Positions 55,255-62,950 of a stretch of DNA of 64,000 nucleotides are shown in pieces. The position numbers were made by a program, and so were the translations under genes. Numbering within the stretch: position 1 is the first letter of the stretch; every line of letters begins with the position of its first letter. Where the stretch lies: positions 248,001-312,000 of the forward strand of contig JAGKQI010000104.1 of NCBI GenBank assembly GCA_018806915.1, in the 5' to 3' direction. This DNA comes from Phytophthora colocasiae (Eukaryota > Oomycota > Peronosporomycetes > Peronosporales > Peronosporaceae). The notes below the pieces were generated by a model that was given only the letters and a program-made list of their open reading frames with translations, was not told where the DNA came from and did no database searches.

Positions 55255-55440
55255 AACGCAGGCAGTACTTGTGTAAGGTGCGTTCCGCCTTTGAGCACCT
55301 TCTGTCAGCAATGGTTTAGGCGGTCGTGTACCGCTCTGCCACGTTCACGCTCACGTGCTATCAGAAATGGCACGATACCTCGGGTGACGGGAAGAGCATT
55401 CCACCGAGCCTAAAAAGATGATTAGATTCCGCAAACGTAA
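55255..55440 (+). pseudogene. piggyBac-like transposase C-terminal finger relic
   Basis: Reads RQYLCKVRSAFEHLL, a stop, then TCYQKWHDTSGDGKSIPP, matching the layout of the Cys/His-rich tail (CKVC...TCF-x-x-WH) of piggyBac-type transposases. The catalytic core between the two relics is missing. Confidence 0.5.
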
Positions 55441-55528
55441 GAGAGAAAGTAAAGACGAGGAATAAGAAGGACAACTAGTTAGCACCACGTACTTTGCAGT
55501 AGGTCTTGCTGGAGCCTGCAGAGAAGTA

Positions 55529-55575
55529 TTTGCCCAGTTCCTCCTCACTACTCCGTTAGTTAGGAACTGGGCAAA
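55529..55575. repeat. Inverted repeat with 14-bp arms
   Basis: tttgcccagttcct and aggaactgggcaaa are perfect inverted arms 19 bp apart. Position near the piggyBac-like transposase end suggests a 3' hairpin, but no function can be assigned. Confidence 0.6.
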
Positions 55576-55946
55576 TTCTTCCTCTTCGCGCGCTTTGCAC
55601 TTCGCGCGCTTTTGGCGGATGGTTGGTTGGCGCCAAGAGTGCCGCACAGTACGGAGTCGTTTCAAATTTGACGGGGGTTGCCGAGTGAGAGGTTTTGAAC
55701 ATGTTTTGTCCGCCAGGGAGCCAATAGGAGATCGCCAGTTTCGCAGATGTTGGATACATTGTGCATGCTATAGCCGATGATGTACACTTTATGTACAGAA
55801 TATGCCTCGCCGAGCACGAAAGGGCTTCCAACGGCGAGAAAATATAAAAAATGGACACACAAGTCTGACTTTTGGACAAATATGAGTTTGTCCGCTGCCA
55901 GTGATAGGCGTGTACTGTCAGCCACTGTTGTGGTTCTTAGGGTTCG

Positions 55947-56159
55947 GTGTACAGTTGGGCCCCTCGGGCTCATTTGAAAAGGAGGAGGAGAGCAGCCAAG
56001 GAGGGGAAGAATGGAGGGTGTCGCCGGAGGCAACACGGAGGGGAGGCTGAGGACAAGGGGCTGGACGCATCTGTGAAGAAGGAGCTCGTCGAAGAGGCCA
56101 CCACTGCGGCCAAGGGCATCGTGACCTACAAGGAGCGAGAGAAGAAAAGGAAGAATTAA
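55947..56159 (+). CDS. Small ORF in cargo position of the 2.65-kb MULE
   Basis: 70 codons, convergent with the transposase and in the same relative position as the SET gene of the neighbouring MULE. Highly basic N-terminal half, then a Lys/Glu helix (DASVKKELVEEATTAAKG) ending in KREKKRKN-like EREKKRKN. Not similar to the SET protein. It may be a captured host exon or chance ORF. Confidence 0.35.
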   Translation: MYSWAPRAHLKRRRRAAKEGKNGGCRRRQHGGEAEDKGLDASVKKELVEEATTAAKGIVTYKEREKKRKN

Positions 56160-56295
56160 ACCGTCGAATAATCCGTACAAGTATACACGCTCGCGAAAAT
56201 TACGGTATGCCGGCCACAAGAAGCCCGTCCGTTCGATGGAACCACTTGCACTTGGATATATGTAGTAGTACGTTCATGCTCAGCGAGCAGCTGAT

Positions 56296-58143
56296 TCACT
56301 CCCGATCAAGAGCGAAGCCATTAGTGCGGGGACGACCTGCAGGTACACAAGACTCGATGGACTGTGAGGATCGTTGCCGCTTCTTAGAAGTCCCGCGGTA
56401 TACCAACGTGGGCTTACCCACTCGCATACCTGATCCAGACATCTTTAATGCGTGCAATAGATGGATGCAGTAGCCAAACTTAAAGAAGTAGTCGCAGTCG
56501 CAGCAGCGATGAATTAAATCCACCTTCCACCCCCATTCCGGCTGGCCCTTTCGCTCCATACGAGCGTAGTTCAGGTTCATTTGAGCACACACCTCAATCG
56601 CTTCAACAGTTTTGTTGCGAGGCGCGTCCACCATCTTTGGGGTAGGAAAAGAGAAAACATAGCGCACGTGGGACGCTGCTTGAGTTCCGTTAGGCGTCTT
56701 GATCACCAGTAAAAAGTTTTGATCGGCTAATGAATTCGCTCGTACCGCCAACGACTTGGGAACTTCCACATCAGTCTTAAACTTAAAATCACAAGACTCG
56801 TTGTGGCAACACGAAACCAGTTGCTGTAAGAGAGTTCCCATTTTCAACTTTTGCCGTAGAGTGTAGTCGCGCTTGATTTTTTTGTTGAACTGCTCGACTG
56901 GATTATTAGTAGATGCAAACCCACGAGGTGTTTGAAAGCATTGCCACCTGACGAATTTGCCCTTCAACCATTGTTCAACGAAGTAGTCAGCAAACGCATT
57001 CGTTGCAGGAGATGCTTTCCACTCAGCTACACGTGCTCGAACAAGTGTTGAGCATTCTTGCGGACTTCGACTAAAGTGCATGTCGTATATATCGCGAATA
57101 ACCTTGCTAGCCAAATAAGGCTCCATACTTTTCGTCCGCTTTAGAACGTTTGATATCACGTGGAAGTAGCACATAAGAATCTTTAACGTATTGTCGGATC
57201 CAAATGTGTTCTGGATAGCATTGTATTGAGCCTCCTCGGCATCTCCCATAACATAGTACACCTTCAAAGATTTCTGCATGATGCGAAAATACACAAGACG
57301 TAGCGCATTTAACATCTCTGTGTACTGAGTTTCCAAACGCTGAGAAGTCACGAACAGAGCTACCAAATGAAATGATCGGCATCGATCTGACATTCCGCAC
57401 ACGAGTACAGGATATTCAACCTGTGCGACCTTAAAGGTAGCATCCACATGAAACACAAATGAATCCACCGGTCGGTCCAGCCGCGATAGTAGTTTTTTAG
57501 ACGTAACTCCAACGACAAACGGCGCTTCGTCAGAGCCAATGCCTACGTCGATATACCCGTTATCATCTTTTCGCCAACCGAACGTAAATGGCGAGCTATC
57601 CGCTTCGCTTCCGTTGAACTCCAAGGAGTGTATGTAGTCAGCAATTTCGTCCACAAAATCATTGTTCATCATTTTAGTCTTGCGAAAATAGTTCGAGAAG
57701 TTTTGCACAACTTTTAACTCAGGAAGATCCTCAATAGCAACCTGAAACTTTCTCGGCATAGAATTCCTGATGCGCGCAGGTCGGAGACCTTGAGCAGCCA
57801 TTTCGCGGATGTAAGTTTTGTGAGCTTCGGTCAACTTGTTCTGTTTGGAATCTTTCTCCGGGTTATTGTGCGTTCCACACTGATTAATGGTGAATTTCCG
57901 TGTATTCTCGCACACCATAACCCGCCCACGCCACTTACACTTGGAAGAATTCGTGCTGTTTTTGCATATTGGTGATGAGCAGCTCAAAAGTTGGTAGCGC
58001 ATATTATGCGGGGCTGCTACGGTGCAAACCGAGCAGCGAACTGTGTGGCTGGTCCCCTTCTTGTGCTGCTTAAACTTTGCCAGCGCGGCTTCAGCGGTAG
58101 GAGCGTCCACATATTCGTGAACTACTGTCCACTGCAACACCAT
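56296..58143 (-). CDS. MULE transposase (DDE, SWIM finger)
   Basis: 615 residues from the ATG at 58143; the open frame extends upstream through a poly-G tract (poly-Pro in the translation) without a start codon. Catalytic residues appear as FVFHVDATFK (first D), YVMGDAEEAQYNA (second D) and STNNPVEQFN (E). The C-terminal SWIM zinc finger is CDCDYFFKFGYCIH (CxCx8CxH). The N-terminal Cys region (RCSVC...KCKWRG) resembles the DNA-binding part. Length and order match the transposase of the neighbouring MULE (614 aa), from which it clearly differs in sequence, so the two are distinct families rather than recent copies. No stop or frameshift. Confidence 0.92.
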   Translation of the reverse strand: MVLQWTVVHEYVDAPTAEAALAKFKQHKKGTSHTVRCSVCTVAAPHNMRYQLLSCSSPICKNSTNSSKCKWRGRVMVCENTRKFTINQCGTHNNPEKDSKQNKLTEAHKTYIREMAAQGLRPARIRNSMPRKFQVAIEDLPELKVVQNFSNYFRKTKMMNNDFVDEIADYIHSLEFNGSEADSSPFTFGWRKDDNGYIDVGIGSDEAPFVVGVTSKKLLSRLDRPVDSFVFHVDATFKVAQVEYPVLVCGMSDRCRSFHLVALFVTSQRLETQYTEMLNALRLVYFRIMQKSLKVYYVMGDAEEAQYNAIQNTFGSDNTLKILMCYFHVISNVLKRTKSMEPYLASKVIRDIYDMHFSRSPQECSTLVRARVAEWKASPATNAFADYFVEQWLKGKFVRWQCFQTPRGFASTNNPVEQFNKKIKRDYTLRQKLKMGTLLQQLVSCCHNESCDFKFKTDVEVPKSLAVRANSLADQNFLLVIKTPNGTQAASHVRYVFSFPTPKMVDAPRNKTVEAIEVCAQMNLNYARMERKGQPEWGWKVDLIHRCCDCDYFFKFGYCIHLLHALKMSGSGMRVGKPTLVYRGTSKKRQRSSQSIESCVPAGRPRTNGFALDRE

Positions 58144-58687
58144 AGCCGACTGCCGTTGAGAAGTCCCCGTGTAGATACCGAGCTCGCACGAAGATTCGAT
58201 TCCGGTAGCTTTGTCTTCGGGGGGGGGGGGAGGTCGCTGAATGGGCAGCAACGATAGGCTGTAAAGTAGGTATCAGGGTCTTTGGATTGGCTGTAATACA
58301 ATGTCCGTAACTCAGCTGCTCCGTGTGCCAGTCAGGTTGCAATGTCCAGTAGGGCCAATCACTTGTGTGCACTTCCCATCCGATATGCGCTTATCCGTGG
58401 GGACATGCGCCATCCATACATTTTATGCGCATTAAGGTATTCTTGTGTGAGCTTCTTTTACTCCGTGTATTTTTACCTGTTTCTCTCCAACGGCATACTT
58501 TTCGCAGGTTATCGTTCATACTTTAATCAAGATAATTGCTTATTCTGTAGAATACAGAATAACGGCTCGGGTTAGAAGGGTTAACCGGTTGAAGATTGAA
58601 CCCCATATCACAACCCTAGACTACTATTTCACCATGTGCTTTAGTGAGAACGCGTTAATGGCACACAAAAGTGTTGTTTCCGTACAA

Positions 58688-58750
58688 CAAACGTGTGTCA
58701 GCACACCAAACGTGTGTCAGCACAGCAAAATGCGTTAATTTCACACTAAA
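58688..58750 (+). repeat. Subterminal repeats of the SET MULE, left end
   Basis: Two adjacent 19-bp units (caaacgtgtgtcagcaca + c/g) at 58688-58706 and 58707-58725 differ only in the last base. A second TIR-like motif (gcgttaatttcacactaaaa) follows at 58732, echoing the terminal gcgttaatggcacacaaaag. Such subterminal repeats are typical transposase-binding sites. Confidence 0.75.
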
Positions 58751-58920
58751 ACATCACGGGCGCAGGTTTCTGTATAAAATGGTTCTTTTCTGCTGAGGAG
58801 CGGGTTCGGGCTGCGGACTGCTCGCGCAGCCAACCAGCGCTCGCAATTGTTGCGCGTCATGCTCGACGATCGCAGGGCTGGTAGAGGACGTCATCTGCCG
58901 TCGAAAGCACCCGAGCGATA

Positions 58921-60765
58921 ATGCCCAGGCGTCTTGACTGGCGCGAGAAGGCGGTCAACCTGGACGCGGCACATGCCGAGAAGTTGCTGGAGGAGCTGAA
59001 GACGTACGAGGTCACGCACAGCAACACCATGGCGTGTGCAATCTGTCCCGGGGCCCAGCACAAGATGCGCTACCGCCTCCTCAAGTGCCACTCGGCTCCA
59101 TGCATGGAGGAGAGTCTGGGGGCGTGTGAGTGGCGAGGGAAGACACTGACGTGCCTTGATACTGACACAGTATCTGTCTACGACTACGGGGAGCACACAT
59201 CCAGCGTCAGCTCCCCCAGGACAAAGCGCTTCACCTCTGCGCAGAAGGCCTTTTGCCGCGAGATGGCAAAGCACCACCTGCGGCCAGTACGAATTCGCCA
59301 CGCACTCGCCCGAAAGTTCGAGACCTCGCTGGAGACTTTGCCCACCCTGAGCACTGTACAGAACTTTATTAACTACTACAGCCGGAGGTATCTTGAAAAC
59401 CACGACCATGTAGACGCAATAAAGGAGAAGCTTCACGATATGGCTTTTCATGGTTCGGAGCCGTTACACCAGGCGTTTAGCTTCGGGTGGGAGATGGATG
59501 GGGAAGGGAAACTCATCGTCGGCAACGGATCGGATCTACGGCCGTTCATTGCCGGCGTAACAACGAAAGCGTTGCTGCTACGAATGGATCGACCCCCGGA
59601 GAGCTTCGTCTTTCACGTAGATGCAACCTACAAGACGAATCAATGCGACTACCCCGTAGTCGTAGTGGGGATCTCAGATTCCTCGCGTGCGTTCCATCTA
59701 GTGGCTCTTATTGTAGTGTCCCAAGAGACCGAAGCTGTGTTTGAAGCAGTCCTGCAAGCGCTGAAACGGATCTACGGGTGGGTGGCCCAGAAGGAGCTCA
59801 GAGTGATGTATGCGTTAGCAGACGCCGACCAGGCCCAGTATAATGCTCTTTTTACCGCCTTTGGATACTCAGGTGGCTATCAGTTCCTAATGTGCTTTTT
59901 CCACCTAATGGAAAACGTTCACAAGGCGATGCGAGGTTTTCCCTCGGGTGTGGCGGCAATGATCGTGACAGATCTGTACGACATGCACTTCGCCAGGACG
60001 CAGGAGGCGTTCGTTCAAGTGAGGGATGCAAGTTTACTCCGCTGGGCTTCAGATCCGTCGCTGATAGCATTCACCCGGTACATGAGTGGGCAGTGGCTCT
60101 TTGGGAGGTTCAGCTGCTGGCAGGCGTACGTGACACCCAGTGGCTACGCTACTACAAATAATCCTGCAGAAACGTTCAACGCTACTCTCAAACGGGATTA
60201 CACTCTACGTCGACGGCTCAAGATGGGTGCCCTACTCCGTGAACTGATCTCCTGCTGTGCGGCAGCTTCGGAAACGGAGAAGCCCTTCCACTTCCGGGCG
60301 CTTCCGGCAGAAACCCTCGTTCGTAGGGCAGCAGACATGCGTAGAGGAGGGTTACTGTCGCTGTCTGGAGGGCATGACTTTGAACCCGCGTGTGCTGGAG
60401 CTCGCCAAGTGGTCCGTGTCGTATCAATGCGGCCTCCTCGCATCGCTGTTGCCCCGAACAAACGCAGCGAGGAGGGAATTGCTGTCAGCGCACAGATGGG
60501 TGCCAATTATGCTCGGAAGGAGGTAGAAGGTCAGCCTTGGGGTGGCTGGCCAGTAGACCTCTCCAGACACTGGTGTCCGTGTGGTTACTGGTTCGTCTTT
60601 GGAGCATGCGTCCATGTAGTATTTGCTCTGCGAGCAGCAGCCCATGTAGACAGCAGAGGGCACGAGATTCTGGTGAGAAGAACTAAACGCAGACGCACTA
60701 CCGTTCCCAGATCGCTGCGTGGAGGACGCCCTTCCGCCGTAGGCCCAGCACTGAGTTACGAGTAA
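58921..60765 (+). CDS. MULE transposase (DDE, SWIM finger)
   Basis: 614 residues, single exon, intact. N-terminal Cys-rich region (CAIC...CHSAPC...CEWRG). RNase H-fold DDE core: D234 in FVFHVDATYK, D301 in MYALADADQAQYNA, E417 in TTNNPAETFN. SWIM zinc finger C552-x-C554-x8-C563-x-H565 (CPCGYWFVFGACVH) near the C-terminus, then a basic tail (RRTKRRRTTVPRSLRGGRP). Such enzymes cut and rejoin element ends, leaving 9-bp duplications, as seen here. Shares full domain order with the transposase at 56296-58143 but with many substitutions. Faces the SET-domain gene tail to tail. Confidence 0.95.
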   Translation: MPRRLDWREKAVNLDAAHAEKLLEELKTYEVTHSNTMACAICPGAQHKMRYRLLKCHSAPCMEESLGACEWRGKTLTCLDTDTVSVYDYGEHTSSVSSPRTKRFTSAQKAFCREMAKHHLRPVRIRHALARKFETSLETLPTLSTVQNFINYYSRRYLENHDHVDAIKEKLHDMAFHGSEPLHQAFSFGWEMDGEGKLIVGNGSDLRPFIAGVTTKALLLRMDRPPESFVFHVDATYKTNQCDYPVVVVGISDSSRAFHLVALIVVSQETEAVFEAVLQALKRIYGWVAQKELRVMYALADADQAQYNALFTAFGYSGGYQFLMCFFHLMENVHKAMRGFPSGVAAMIVTDLYDMHFARTQEAFVQVRDASLLRWASDPSLIAFTRYMSGQWLFGRFSCWQAYVTPSGYATTNNPAETFNATLKRDYTLRRRLKMGALLRELISCCAAASETEKPFHFRALPAETLVRRAADMRRGGLLSLSGGHDFEPACAGARQVVRVVSMRPPRIAVAPNKRSEEGIAVSAQMGANYARKEVEGQPWGGWPVDLSRHWCPCGYWFVFGACVHVVFALRAAAHVDSRGHEILVRRTKRRRTTVPRSLRGGRPSAVGPALSYE

Positions 60766-60882
60766 TATCTTTCTATAGATCGCTCCAGCACTTCGGTAAC
60801 TGACTTTTCTCCACTTCTGATTGTTCTTAGAGTACTACAGCACAAGTGCGACCTACATGTACGTGAGCGAATTCTTAAAAGC

Positions 60883-62505
60883 CTACACACTGTCGTCCTG
60901 CAGGGAATCTTCGGCCGACGCCGACCAGCACTCATCACACATGCAAGTGAACCAGGTCTCATCACCGTAGTTCACTGTGATCTGCGCACCCGCTCTGACA
61001 TCCTTCAGCATCCGGACTAGCACCTTGACCTCGGAGCCGTTCTGAAACTCCACGAATGCAGCGTTGGGGTTGCAGGAGTGACTGAGGAAGCGCGTAATAG
61101 CCCCGCAGCGCAGTGCGTCAATGTAGACATACTTCTTGCGCTGAGACTTGGCATTCATCAGCAGCGTATAGCCGCTATTCTGTTTAACAGCGACGGGCGG
61201 CTGTCCCGGGACTACTGCGTCGTACTCGGTCAGCTCCCCAGCGTACTCCCCTACAATGTCCCCGACGTCCATGTCGGCCGTGGTGTAGACACTTAGCCCG
61301 ACGCGACCAGTGTCAAAGAGTTTTAAAGTGTCGCGAACGCGGGGGGCGTTGCTGCACAGCGCCCCCAAATTACAGCAGCTCTCCGTGCAGTACACAGCCG
61401 CAGCCGAATTTTCGCAAGTATCGATGAAGCAGTCCCCCTCACATGTACACTTCCCGTAGTCCCCTAAGTCTGGAAACACAACTCCGCTCGGTACGTTACA
61501 TTCGATTCGGTCTACCCCAGCAGGCCAAGGAACCTCTGCGTGAGCGAACCTCCCATCGTGGACTGGTGCCACGTACGCCTTCCGTCTCTCGTGAAGATCG
61601 ACCAACCGTAAGCGCACAGCAGGTAATGCAAGCAGCTGCTTCATCTTCAGTGCAGTCACCGTATGGGCATGGTGGATCTGGTCCCCACTTCGGGTGACAG
61701 CGCACTTGCGCTGGTCACGGCGCTTCCTGGACCTGGCAACATGCCACTCTCCCGCGCGCCGCTTCTTCTGGTGTCGAATACGGTCTCTTGCATACCTGTT
61801 AGGCACGCTATTGAGGTACGCCTTTGCGTCCAGCAACTCGCTATCCGTGGGGGCCGGGCTAGCTTCTGCAACAAGTAGTGAATCAGATTCTGCATCAGAG
61901 TCAGACACCAAATCGATGACAGTCAACTTACGCGTGGACGGCGCGATGGAATCCTCGGGTACACGAGAAGGACTGGAGTCTTCGGCAACTATTCCAGAGC
62001 TATCGGATCTGCTGCAGTGAGCGACGGATGTGCTGGACGACGCGTCGTCAATGGATTTGTATGTCGCATGGCTACTGCTCTCTCTGTCCGGCTGTGTCCC
62101 TCCCGGTAAAATTCGCTCGCGTTGGAGTGCAACTTCGCGATGCGCTGAGGCGATTGCCCCCTTTACGAGTGCGGCCAACGCGGAATTCAAGGTGCTGGAG
62201 CGGGTCGGGGCTGAAAAGCTTCCGGGCGTGAGTTGGTAGGTCCGCAGCTTGCGCCACTTTGCACTGACGTCGTCGACATGGTTGCCCAGCGCATCCGCGG
62301 TCCGGCGCATCATGTTATCGAGCGGCAGAAGCTCTTCGGTATCCACGCGCACTGGATACAGGTCGTCCTGGGGGTCTACCAGGATGACGACGGCCGAGCG
62401 AAGGCCGCGCTTGTCTCCACAGACGAACATTCGGGAAAAATACTCGATCCGATCACCAGCAGCCAGAGTTTCCGCTGGGAGCTGCAATCCTGTGAGTCCC
62501 GGCAT
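60883..62505 (-). CDS. SET-domain protein (putative histone lysine methyltransferase) carried by MULE
   Basis: 540 residues from the ATG at 62505; the open frame runs further upstream but begins with TTG. Residues ~12-66 look like a small beta-barrel (GDRIEYFSRMFVCGDKRGL...YPVRVDTEELL). A SUMO-interacting-like motif VIDLVSDSD lies at 196-204, then a basic region. Residues 353-384 form a Cys-rich AWS/pre-SET-like block (CTCEGDC...CENS...CTESCCNLGALC). The SET domain spans 397-515: RVGLSVYTTADMDVGDIVGEY, the pseudoknot RFLSHSCNPNA, and ITVNYGD, followed by a short post-SET-like CMCDEC. Canonical NHSC is SHSC and the (D/E)Y before GD is NY; the catalytic Tyr (Y513) is kept. The family moves a methyl group from S-adenosylmethionine to lysine on histones; the substrate here is unknown. 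It lies entirely inside the MULE. Confidence 0.88.
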   Translation of the reverse strand: MPGLTGLQLPAETLAAGDRIEYFSRMFVCGDKRGLRSAVVILVDPQDDLYPVRVDTEELLPLDNMMRRTADALGNHVDDVSAKWRKLRTYQLTPGSFSAPTRSSTLNSALAALVKGAIASAHREVALQRERILPGGTQPDRESSSHATYKSIDDASSSTSVAHCSRSDSSGIVAEDSSPSRVPEDSIAPSTRKLTVIDLVSDSDAESDSLLVAEASPAPTDSELLDAKAYLNSVPNRYARDRIRHQKKRRAGEWHVARSRKRRDQRKCAVTRSGDQIHHAHTVTALKMKQLLALPAVRLRLVDLHERRKAYVAPVHDGRFAHAEVPWPAGVDRIECNVPSGVVFPDLGDYGKCTCEGDCFIDTCENSAAAVYCTESCCNLGALCSNAPRVRDTLKLFDTGRVGLSVYTTADMDVGDIVGEYAGELTEYDAVVPGQPPVAVKQNSGYTLLMNAKSQRKKYVYIDALRCGAITRFLSHSCNPNAAFVEFQNGSEVKVLVRMLKDVRAGAQITVNYGDETWFTCMCDECWSASAEDSLQDDSV

Positions 62506-62592
62506 CGTGCCGCTGCGAGTGAGGGATGGCCGCTCGTGGATCGGGCCGTGGCCACTGGCTGGAACTGGAAGTGTGCTCGATAGTGCTGGTCG

Positions 62593-62628
62593 GCGTGTCA
62601 AATGTGGTGTGTGCCACATTTGACACGC
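62593..62628. repeat. Palindrome in right subterminal region of SET MULE
   Basis: Perfect 15-bp arms (gcgtgtcaaatgtgg / ccacatttgacacgc) around a 6-bp loop, upstream of the SET gene start and inside the element end. May be a transposase or regulator site, or an RNA hairpin. Confidence 0.85.
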
Positions 62629-62678
62629 ATACATTCTGGCCACCTTCGTGCGACAACATCTACTGTCGTGTTCGTAGC

Positions 62679-62712
62679 GTGGGAAAAGTGTGGACCACAC
62701 CTTTTCCCACGT
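62679..62712. repeat. Second palindrome in right subterminal region of SET MULE
   Basis: cgtgggaaaagtgtgg and ccacaccttttcccacg pair with one bulged base, one unpaired base between the arms. Together with 62593-62628 it makes a two-hairpin block 88 bp upstream of the SET start codon. Confidence 0.8.
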
Positions 62713-62897
62713 GGGCGTCGCGCAGACCTGCGACACGACACCGACGCCGTTGGAGCGTAGCCAGGGCTGCGATTTGCAGGCCAGAATGCACCGGCAATGT
62801 TTTTGTGTGCTCAAATCGCGGTAAGATTTGGTGTGATCGTCAGAGATTTTTGTGTATTTTTAACGTTTTCTCTGCTTTAGTTTAGCCACGCAAGCAA

Positions 62898-62917
62898 GCT
62901 CAGTTTCACAATAAGTT
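62898..62917 (+). promoter_or_regulatory. Candidate Inr/FPR core promoter of ROK kinase
   Basis: gctcagtttcacaataagtt resembles the oomycete initiator with one change (CAGTT for CATTY), 34 bp before the start codon. It begins 17 bp after the MULE target duplication, so the insertion left the core element intact but replaced everything upstream. Confidence 0.4.
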
Positions 62918-62950
62918 TGGTACATTGAGAGCTCCAAGCAGCTTTTGATC

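Larger units (their letters stand above)
55836..58485 (-). mobile_element. Mutator-like element (MULE), 2.65 kb, transposase plus small ORF
   Basis: Starts GAGAAAATATAAAAAATGGA at 55836 and ends in TTTCTC at 58485 (weak inverted ends, about 16 of 28 matching). The exact 9-bp duplication TCCAACGGC flanks both sides (55827-55835 and 58486-58494), the hallmark of Mutator insertion. Encodes an intact DDE/SWIM transposase (minus strand) and a short convergent ORF (plus strand). Inserted into the piggyBac-like element. Confidence 0.88.
53891..58584. mobile_element. Decayed piggyBac-like transposon (TTAA target)
   Basis: TTAA at 53891-53894 and 58581-58584 flank inverted terminal repeats that begin CCC(C/T)TCTAACCCG and continue into TATTCTGTAT(C/T)CTACAGAATA, with a short indel between the halves. 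Between them are relics of a piggyBac-type transposase N-terminus and C-terminal Cys/His finger. The element was later invaded by a MULE (55836-58485); without it the remnant is about 2.0 kb. Confidence 0.75.
58646..62872 (+). mobile_element. SET-domain-carrying Mutator-like element (MULE), 4.23 kb
   Basis: The left end GAGAACGCGTTAATGGCACA (58646) and the right end (reverse strand GAGAAAACGTTAAAAATACA, ending at 62872) match in about 20 of 28 positions. The exact 9-bp target duplication TGCTTTAGT flanks both sides (58637-58645 and 62873-62881). Inside are only two genes, both intact and convergent: a DDE/SWIM transposase (58921-60765) and a SET-domain protein (60883-62505), with 117 bp between their stop codons. 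Insertion is 69 bp upstream of the ROK kinase ATG. Confidence 0.92.

Noticed and set aside
58144..58251. Longer N-terminus of the MULE transposase through a poly-Pro stretch
   Set aside because: Depends on a 12-base poly-G tract, starts with TTG, and has no counterpart in the sister transposase.
62506..62814. Longer N-terminus of the SET protein
   Set aside because: Starts with TTG and runs through two palindromes of the transposon end; ATG 62505 is more plausible, though ATG 62634 cannot be excluded.
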